Assembly: GCA_910589415.1 (NCBI GenBank)
Contig: OU342633.1
Span: 14,360,858-14,424,857 of the forward strand
Source of the DNA: Malachius bipustulatus
Lineage: Eukaryota; Arthropoda; Insecta; Coleoptera; Melyridae
Length of the DNA stretch: 64,000 bases
Direction of reading: 5' to 3'
Of this stretch, positions 56,325-64,000 are shown in pieces; within the stretch, counting starts at the first letter, position 1, and every line of letters starts with the position of its first letter. A program made the position numbers and the translations under genes. The notes below the pieces were generated by a model. That model had not been told where the DNA came from, made no database searches, and saw nothing but the letters and a program-made list of their open reading frames with translations.

Positions 56325-57072
56325 TTTTTGTGAACCTGACACTGTTATCTAGCATTCGATCGACGTTCTCCAAACTTAGAAATTCTAGGACCGGCTTAAG
56401 AAAAATTGATTGGGAGAGTGGGAGTACTAATAAGTTCACCTTGTATGTGATTTTTTTAAATGTAATCATTGATTTTTCAAAGTGCACAAAAATAGACAAT
56501 GAAAAAGGCGTATGTGAAATTTTTGTCATACGTAATATTGTCATCATTTAAAATAAACGTTACACATGTTGCGGATGTTTCAACTAAAATAAGTAGAGCC
56601 TAAGTTAACATTGCTTTAATAATTACGTCGTTACTGTCACTTTGTGTTATTTCCAGAACCGGGCAAAGTTATTTTTAAATCTTATATTTTTAAACAAAAA
56701 TTCGCCATGCAAATTTTTGTAGGCTAAATGATAAATCAAACTACTCAATTAAATTAAAAAAGGTCATGAAAAATTATTAGAAATGTTTTATTACGTTAAG
56801 ACTTCATGTCAATTAATTATTTCTTTATTGTGAACTTTTTTTTTAAATTTTGTATAGGTACCAACTATTTTTTAATGAAACTGTGCACCGTTATCTTGTA
56901 ATCGATCGGCGTTTTGTAAACTTGGAAATTCTTGGACCGACTTAAGAAAAATTGATTTCGAAGTCTGAGGAGAGTTTGTATTAAGAAGTTCACCCTGTAT
57001 GTGATTTTAAAAACTGAATTATTGATTTTCAAAGTGCATAAATGGAAAATGAAAACTATGTATGTGACATAA
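56325..57072. repeat. Two direct copies of a ~200-bp repeat
   Basis: 56325-56530 and 56865-57072 share 'gttatct', 'cgatcg.cgtt', 'ttaagaaaaattgatt', 'aagttcacc.tgtatgtgatt' and 'attgattttcaaagtgca' in order. Non-coding; the flanks differ. Confidence 0.75.
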
Positions 57073-58280
57073 TGAACAATCATAAGAAAAAAAAAATTAA
57101 GTATGTACATAATAATCAAATCCTCTTTTTCGTAATTATCATTACCATTATTCGTAATAATGAATTATCACGAATGTATTGTTTTTATTTGTCCTATGGA
57201 CTAGCGTCTGTTCGTCAAATTTGAAATAAATAGGTAAATAACTAAATAAGCTCGAGTGAAGGTATTTGACGTCATTTTGAAGAAAAAATTAATAGTGACA
57301 AAATTTCTTAACCGATTGGGAATATTATTACTCATCAACGCTCACTGTACAATTGTGTTTAAACGGTGTGATAATTTTTGTTTATCACGTTGAATGATTG
57401 AAAATGTCAAAAGCATTTATTTCATCAAAATTGATAGCTCGATTGAATTTTTTATGTTTTTTATGTTTACAACTTAATTAAAATTAAGTTTATTATTCTT
57501 CTACAAATGTATCTTCGAATGCTACACGTTTTTAAGTTTGACAGTTCTGCTCTGTCACTTGTGAGGCTTGTTTTATTTATTTTTTGTCAAATCATACGAA
57601 GTTATTTTAAACTTCATTTATGGTCGTAAAATGAGGAGGTACAGTATGCAACACATTTTTTAACTTTTAGTTTACTTGCACATTGATGAATTAAAACGCT
57701 TATGTAAATTGACTTTTATGAAATTCTGAGTAGGTCCATTTATTTTCAATATTATTGAGTTTTTATTAATTTTTTTCGTCACTTTTTAAATTTTTATTAG
57801 TGCTCTCCATTAAAATTAATTAAATTCAATTTCTCTTCCAATTATTATTATTTGTATTTTTTACTCAAATTGTGTCATCTGACAACAGCGCTAATCTAAC
57901 GCATGCTCAGAACATCATAACAGAACGCAGTCAGGCAAACAAAGATTATTCAGTGATAAAGGCTTTTATTTTTGTGGAAAGTGGTTGACGTTGTAGGAAG
58001 GCGTAGAAGCGCCACACCAGTTCTATTTTTAAAATTCCGAGTTTAAACTCTGAATCAGGGCCGGGCCTAGCAGGTGTGCTATGATTGCGCGCACGCAGGC
58101 GGCAAGTTCATAGGGGCGGCGGGCGGAAGTAAAAATCCTATCATAATTCATAACAATAACAAAAAATATCAAAATACCATTATAGTAGTTATTATAGTGT
58201 CGCACAAGTATTACCTTTATAGTATTAAGTTCTGAATCCATACTGCACTAACTTTTTAATCCATCAATAGTATCACTGTC
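57073..58280. other. Intergenic, no gene recognised
   Basis: AT-rich, apart from a GC-rich spot at 58055-58130 ('gcgcgcacgcaggcggcaag'). Short frames only. Confidence 0.4.
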
Positions 58281-58361
58281 TTGTTCCCGGCGTTAGCCAT
58301 CCTATGCATTTTCTTACGAAAATGGGCGGATAATTTTCAGTCGCTCTTGAACGCCGATTAT

Positions 58362-59120
58362 CTTAGGATGGCTCTGGCCGCGAAACGCCGAACTCTATTC
58401 AGCTTGTTTTATAATAAAGTTTATATAACGAAGGCTTTGACCATATTGAGACCAGATGTTGACTGTAACGTAACTGCATTCAACTCTACAGGTGATTCAC
58501 CAGCAGACCGACATAGCTTAAGGATAGGTGTAGTTTTTCAAGGCGATTCAGGATCTGGTTTTGAAACATTTGATTTTGCGAAAACTATTAACAAACATGA
58601 ATTGAAATCCTGATAAAAGTTTTGATTTTGTTGTCATTGTAGCATTTTTCATGTAGTTTTAGAAAATGGTACTAAGCTTTGAAGAAAATGCATACAGGGT
58701 GAACTTTTTGATAAAACCGATAGAGACCTGAAAAATTAAGTACGGCCCTGAAGTTTTCGAATTGGCGAAAAATGCGAGGTATTAAGTGTCATTAGCAGAG
58801 CATACCTATCTACCAAATTCCATCAATTCGTTCAAAAGATACTGCTCTTCAAAAATTTCGACAAAATACATGAATCACCCTGTAACATCGAAACGAAGGG
58901 GTCTCAGAATAATTTCAAATCCAAATCCTGAATCGCTTTGAAAAACTACACCTACCGTTAACCTATTTCGGTCTGCTGGTGAATCACCTGTATATTTGAA
59001 TGGTGTTACGTAAGAGCCAACATCTGCAGGTCCCAATATGATTCAAGCCTTCGTTATAAACTTTTACTATAAAACAAGCTGAATCGGGTTCGGTGTTCCG
59101 CGGCCAGAGTCATCCTAATG
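58362..59120. mobile_element. Foldback element (~760 bp), ~210-bp arms
   Basis: TTAGGATGGCTCTGGCCGCG near 58362 is inverted at about 59099-59118 (CGCGGCCAGAGTCATCCTAA). The arms also share 'caggtgattcaccagcagac' and 'ataacgaaggctt' in inverse. The interior has 'caccctgta' and 'acagggtg' motifs of the same superfamily. Confidence 0.82.
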
Positions 59121-59309
59121 CCCATTCTATACGAGCCACAAAAATGCTACCGTTTGCCTGCGAACAACACGCGTGTGTCACAGAACCACAGAGTTTAATT
59201 GGGCATACTATACGGGCTACTTTGCGGTCGCGTGTGGACGCGTTCGTTGGCGTGTCGGCGTTTTGAACGCAAGAGGTTGCGGAAAAGTCGCGCGCCGGAG
59301 TGTATCCCA

Positions 59310-59450
59310 TGTACTATCATGGGATAGTACATGAAAAGTTACAATAGGGACATGTAAGCCGTTTTTCTCTATCTTCAACCGTTTTCGTTATACAGGGCCT
59401 TGAACTTCAAAAATGACGATTTTCACTTGTTTATAACTCAAAAAATTGTG
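59310..59450. repeat. One-arm copy of the 42.56-kb foldback family
   Basis: 'gggacatgtaagccgttttt', 'acagggccttgaacttcaaa' and 'gacgattttcacttgtttat' match 42776-42875 almost exactly. Confidence 0.8.
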
Positions 59451-59494
59451 TATTTAATAAAAGGTATACTTACCGGAACATTCTTCTATTTTCA

Positions 59495-60687
59495 GACGAC
59501 TCCAGAGTGTCCATGTTTCCACCCAGAAGCAAAATGGTAAATATAATTTTCATTAACCAAGTAACTTGGTGGAGTCAGGTTAGGACTTTTGACTTTTTTT
59601 TTGTTATTTTATTTGTTATGTTTTGTTATGAATTAGGTTTATAAAGTATTGGCCAAAGAGGTGGTTTCTTGGGGTGCAGAACACCTTCCCATATCTTAGA
59701 TCCATATATCACCACACCAGGCGAAGCACAGTAGAGGGGATACAATAGATCATTTAGGTCGCAGTAACTACATCACCCTCAGTATACAAATACAATAAAA
59801 GATCCATATATCTTAGAAAATACTATTTATATAATTAAAATTCTTCTGTGACTATATGAGCTAGATCTCGAAGCCAAAATTACCAGAGTGGAGCGACAAT
59901 GTCTTATCTACACAGCTATGACAGATGTTACCTCTTAAAAAAAATCATCAATTATTACATAATAGAAAATAACTTAACGTTAACAAAAGATGATCTTTAT
60001 TCTCATTTTTATTTTTTTTCAGAGTGGAACTGTTGAATCTCAAGGAAGAACCACTTTCTCTTCGTCGTTGACAATGGCAATCATTGGTCGAGGTGCTCCC
60101 ACGCCGGAATTTACAAATCAGTTTGTTGCAGACCTTCAAAACGCTCTAGTCACTGCTATGTATGCCATTGAAAATGGCCCTGTTCCACTCTTCGATGGAA
60201 TCGAGCTCTCCGAACCGAACAGAAATACATCAGGGTCACCTGCGTTAATCAATATTCCAAGAAATTGTTAATTGATGCAGCGAAGGAGTTGTCCCCTTTT
60301 AAGAATATGTCTCTTCTTGCTGTTGAAGAAGAAACGCTTCCAGAATTGCGTGAATTTTATGATTTTATTCCGGATTCAGCTATGTCTGCAATATTAGACG
60401 AGAATATATTATTGAAGGGAATAAAAAGATCATCCCCCAATCTTAATTCTGAATTATGGAAGATTAAAATATCTCAACAGATCTGCAACGGTACTGCTGT
60501 AAAAATCGAAATTGATGCGACTTCTATCCGAATCATTGAAGAAATGGAATATTCGGTACACGTAGGAATGGGCAGGGCTTATTTTCGGGACGCTAAAAAT
60601 AATAATGGACACCCTCAAGCTGAATTTTTGCCTGATTATGCAACGCATGGTCTCTTTAATAATTATTATTATCATTATAAACATTAA
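59495..60687 (+). pseudogene. Unidentified host-like coding stretch with two or three exon-like blocks
   Basis: Block 1: 59496-59534 between TTTTCAG and GTAAAT (…VSMFPPRSKM). Block 2: from about 60022 after TTTTTTCAG, in compatible phase, SGTVESQGRTTFSSSLTMAI, FVADLQNALVTAMYAIENGP, PLFDGIELS. Block 3: after a one-base shift near 60215, KYIRVTCVNQYSKKLLIDAA, LLAVEEETLPELREFYDFIP, LWKIKISQQICNGTAVKIEI, RIIEEMEYSVHVGMGRAYFR, running to a stop at 60685-60687. The codon pattern and splice sites look genic, but I do not recognise the family. The frame shift suggests a pseudogene or an assembly error; the last ~25 residues may be intron read-through. Confidence 0.5.
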
Positions 60688-61700
60688 TAAACCGTTCCAG
60701 TAATGAGTGAACTCAATTCGATTACAATTTATTATTACATTTATTATAAATGCCTATTGTATTGACTAATTATTATTATACGTCATATACTAACTAAATA
60801 TTATACTAATTATTATTTTATTTTTTGTATGATTTTTTATTTCCAGCCCCAGTCATCGACCACCTATATTTATTTCTTTCTTGTCGACAGGATTCAATGG
60901 TTTTTATTTATTTATTTAAGTATTTATTTATTTTTTTTTTTGTAAAAAAATTAAACGAAAATGTTGCGAAGGTTTCAAAATTTTGTCGACAAGCAATTAT
61001 TTGATTTAGTATCATTGTCTAATAATTTTTCCCATTTATGTTTCAAAACTGTCAATGTGGATAAGAAAAATAGTGTGAGTTTGCTGTATAAGATTTTTCT
61101 CTTAGATGCTTGTTGACTTGAAGTTCTATAAAAAAAAGGAAACTCAGAATTGAATTTTTTTTTTTTTTAATTTCATCTTAAATTTTTATTTATTCTCTGC
61201 CAACTTTTTGATACTGACCGGTGACCTACTTGGCAAATGAAACAAAATATTTTATTTGAAAAAAATGTTACTAAACTTTATTAAAAAAATACATTTTACC
61301 GACATATAGGTACGTATATTTTACAAGTCTCAGTGGAAATGACTTTTTTTAGAAACACAAAAAATACATTAGGCATAAGTTTACGTTTTGTTAGCTTTCG
61401 AGCTTTCGAGATATCGCAGAGAATGTACTAAGAACACCCCCTTCTTATTCTAATTTCTAACGTCGCAAATCCAAATCACTTGAAACATTTTTTTTTATAG
61501 TTTAATCTTGAGAACCACCAACACCAGAGCTGAAAACTTTTAAACAAGTCCAATAATAAATCTCCAAATTAGTGACAAAAAATCTCTAATGTTACTTACT
61601 CTAATGTTACTTACATCATTAATTTTTAATTTCCTTACAGCCAATATTATAAAGGCTCATTAGGCTAACGGGCAGATTTCTGTGCTCGGTTTTGAAGCTA
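60688..61700. other. Intergenic, no gene recognised
   Basis: Very AT-rich DNA with TTTATTTA runs; no coding sequence seen. Confidence 0.4.
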
Positions 61701-61713
61701 ATATCTGAAGCTA

Positions 61714-62363
61714 ACTACCCTCCATTAAAATCGATCGTAATTGTTGATAGGGTAGCAGGAACGCTGTTCATGTTTTTTTGTTTGAAAGATACATCGTTTA
61801 AGCCCATTTTTGGTCTCCTACAAAAATCTGTATCTTTCCGAGGTGCTATGTGATAAAATAAATTAGTCGATGGTACCTAACCAAAATTTTATTTCATTCT
61901 ATCAATTTGAAATAAAATTTTCAATTGTCAGGTGATTATTTGATCTAATCTCATAAAAGATGTTTAGTATGGTTCGGTTTTTTTTTCAGGTGTTTGCAAA
62001 CGGTTTTTTTCAAACGCAGTAAACAGTTTGCAAAACGACGAGGTTCCAAGAAAAGTTCAAATCATTTTTTTGCGCAGGATGGAACTTTCTAGGGTCCAAA
62101 CCGGCGCCCACATCGAGCATCTTTTATGAGATTAGATCAAATAATCACCTGACAATTGAAAAGTTGATTTTAAATTAAAATAATGAAATAAAAATTTAGT
62201 TATCATCGGCTATTTTATTTTATCACATAGCACCTCGGAAAGATACAGATTTTTGTAGGAGACCAAAAATGGGCTAAAACGATGTATCTTTCAAACAAAA
62301 AAACATGAACAGCGTTCCTGCTACCCTATCAACAATTACGATCGATTTTAATGGAGGGTAGGG
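61714..62363. mobile_element. Foldback element (~650 bp), ~250-bp arms
   Basis: ACTACCCTCCATTAAAATCG near 61714 is inverted at 62345-62363. The arms share 'gttgatagggtagcaggaac', 'tctttccgaggtgctatgtg' and 'gtcaggtgattatttgatct' in inverse order. The inner loop is about 62000-62110. Confidence 0.85.
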
Positions 62364-62804
62364 GTAGTTTCACCCCTTCCCGGGTTTCCGTCAAATTATC
62401 ATGTACATCAGAAATTAGTACTTTTAATAAGAAATTTACCTACCAAATTTCATCGAATTGGAATCAGCGGACTTTGAGCTATTTCAAAAAAACTAAAAAT
62501 TTCAAAAGACTTTGAAGCCCTCTAACGGACAAACGGAGCATTTTGGTATAGAGATAAGTTTGGTCCGAGCGACTTTTTTTTACCTCAGTAATCTGTGGTT
62601 GCTCCATGTCCATGGAATATTGGGACACCCTGTATATTGTTACGAATTCAGTTAAAAAAGTTTTTTTTTATTTACCATAGACTTATAATCCGTCAATTAT
62701 TATGTAGTTATTTAAAACTGACTTATATTTATTACACACCACTAATATTATTTATTTCTACAAACAGACACTCCTTAATTAACTAATCATTTATTTATAT
62801 TTTA
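62364..62804. other. Intergenic, no gene recognised
   Basis: Contains 'gggacaccctgtatattgt' at 62620, a lone foldback-type terminus. No gene. Confidence 0.4.
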
Positions 62805-63326
62805 TACAGAGTGTTTAGAAAATGACGGATAAACTCTTTAGTACATTGTAGGGGACATTCAGTAGAGTACGGGAAAAATAATTTAAAAAATTTTGGTCTT
62901 CAATTTGACGAGATAAAAAATGCCAAAGTTAACATTTTACTATCTTTGTTTTTCGGTATTTGCAAAAACTAGATGATGTTACAGTGATATAAAAAAGGTA
63001 CTTTAATCGTTATCAATTAAAAAAATTTGCATAAGATGTATTACTGGCTTGAATAATTTAATAAGTTTTTTTTCCAAGATGCTGAAAAAAGCATTTGGCA
63101 ACAACGGTTTTGATACCTTAACTACCTACATTGTTAGAAATTAGACGAAATGACCAAATTCCAGCAGTTATCGTGTTAAACGTTGCCAAATTTATTGGTC
63201 AATATTTTTCTTATATCTTTTAAAATTTAGCTCTGGATTTTTAAAAATTATTTTTCCCGTACTTTACTGAGTGTCCCCTGCAAGATACTAAAGAGTTTAT
63301 CCGTCATTTTCTTAACACCTTGTGTA
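62805..63326. mobile_element. Foldback MITE, copy 2 of the 13.2-kb family
   Basis: Starts TACAGAGTGTTTAGAAAATG and ends CATTTTCTTAACACCTTGTG. The same interior as 13210-13737 ('gtacattgtaggggaca', 'aagatgtattactggcttg', 'cgaaat.accaaat.cca'), with scattered differences. Confidence 0.88.
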
Positions 63327-64000
63327 ACACCAAGAATCTATTTACAGATTCAAATAGATGTTTTCTAATTCAATGCCAATATTTAAGGGGGTGATTTTTT
63401 TGGGTTCATTTTAAGAAGAAAACTTCATAAGAACGTATGTCCTAAAAGTCTTTAATTTTGAGATACAGGGTGGTAAAGTTTTATTAAAATAAAACATTTT
63501 TTCGTAATATCACCGCTCGGATATTTTAATGAAATTTCGTATAGAGGTATTACGCATCAAGGGGCATTTTTTCAACTACCACGTTTCATTTTATTTCCAC
63601 TAGTGACGATGGTGCACGATCGTGCAGAATTTTACCTGCATATTTTGGTAGACATTGATGGCACGCCACTGATTTCTGTTGTAATAGAAATCATTTTTGG
63701 AATCCTCATTCATTTCCAAGCAAATTTGATTCCTTGTTTTTTTTTTCAGGCTGATGCACGGTTTTAGCTTAAAAAAATAAAATCTGTTTCTCTACATGGT
63801 CACAAGATTATCTTTCATTCATTCATTCATTCATTCTCTGGCTCTGGATGTATTTCCTTAAGCCACACACATCGGTAATCTTATTACACTTTTTTTTGTA
63901 ATTGAGTGAGTTAAATTATTATTTTGTTTTTTATCACGAATTGTGTAATCACGTCGTATATACTTTTATTGTTGGTCGGCATCAAAACGTGAATATCTGT
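63327..64000. other. Intergenic with (ATTC)n microsatellite
   Basis: A short (ATTC)n run lies at about 63813-63837. 'gagatacagggtggtaaagt' at 63460 is another lone foldback-type terminus. No gene. Confidence 0.45.

Overview
The window looks like nuclear DNA of an insect. It is AT-rich, with GTAGGTA-type and (ATT)n simple repeats and short introns of 66-74 bp. It holds part of an animal UDP-glucose 6-dehydrogenase gene (sugarless), and most of the rest is transposable elements typical of large arthropod genomes. A beetle or hemipteran is my guess; the order cannot be fixed from this sequence alone.

Layout. 0-10 kb: a decayed integrase fragment, a palindromic tandem repeat and several long inverted-repeat (foldback) elements, many ending in TACAGGGTG. 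10-18 kb: a putative promoter with first exon, a ~2 kb dispersed repeat, more foldbacks, and an endonuclease fragment of an RTE-like LINE. 17.8-22.7 kb: LINE fragments, one split by a 3.46-kb DNA transposon with ~840-bp terminal inverted repeats, a 3-bp TAA target duplication and a broken gene for a FEN1/XPG-like nuclease with a Cys-rich tail. 23.4-27.5 kb: a 4.1-kb Mutator-like element with a 9-bp target duplication and a frameshifted transposase. 29.0-30.3 kb: a possible TIR element enclosing a solo LTR. 31.1-36.0 kb: the sugarless locus. Its two N-terminal exons are intact, the central exons are missing, and the C-terminal exons are present as a tandem array with four last-exon copies. 36.0-38.7 kb: a jockey-type LINE carrying a 517-bp MITE. 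39.6-45.4 kb: a solo LTR, foldbacks and a near-perfect ~1-kb palindrome. 45.5-56.2 kb: a Gypsy-type LTR retrotransposon on the minus strand, with a second LTR element inserted in its RNase H region. 56.2-64 kb: repeats, foldbacks, and an unidentified exon-like coding stretch near 60 kb.

The only clear host gene is sugarless, and this copy cannot encode a full enzyme as assembled. The most unusual items are the XPG-like-nuclease transposon, the internally deleted but open 958-codon LTR-element ORF with apparently identical LTRs, the multiplied terminal exons of sugarless, and the near-perfect palindrome at 43.7-44.7 kb. Target-site duplications were read directly for seven insertions, so many element borders are base-precise. 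No tRNA, rRNA or CRISPR array was recognised.
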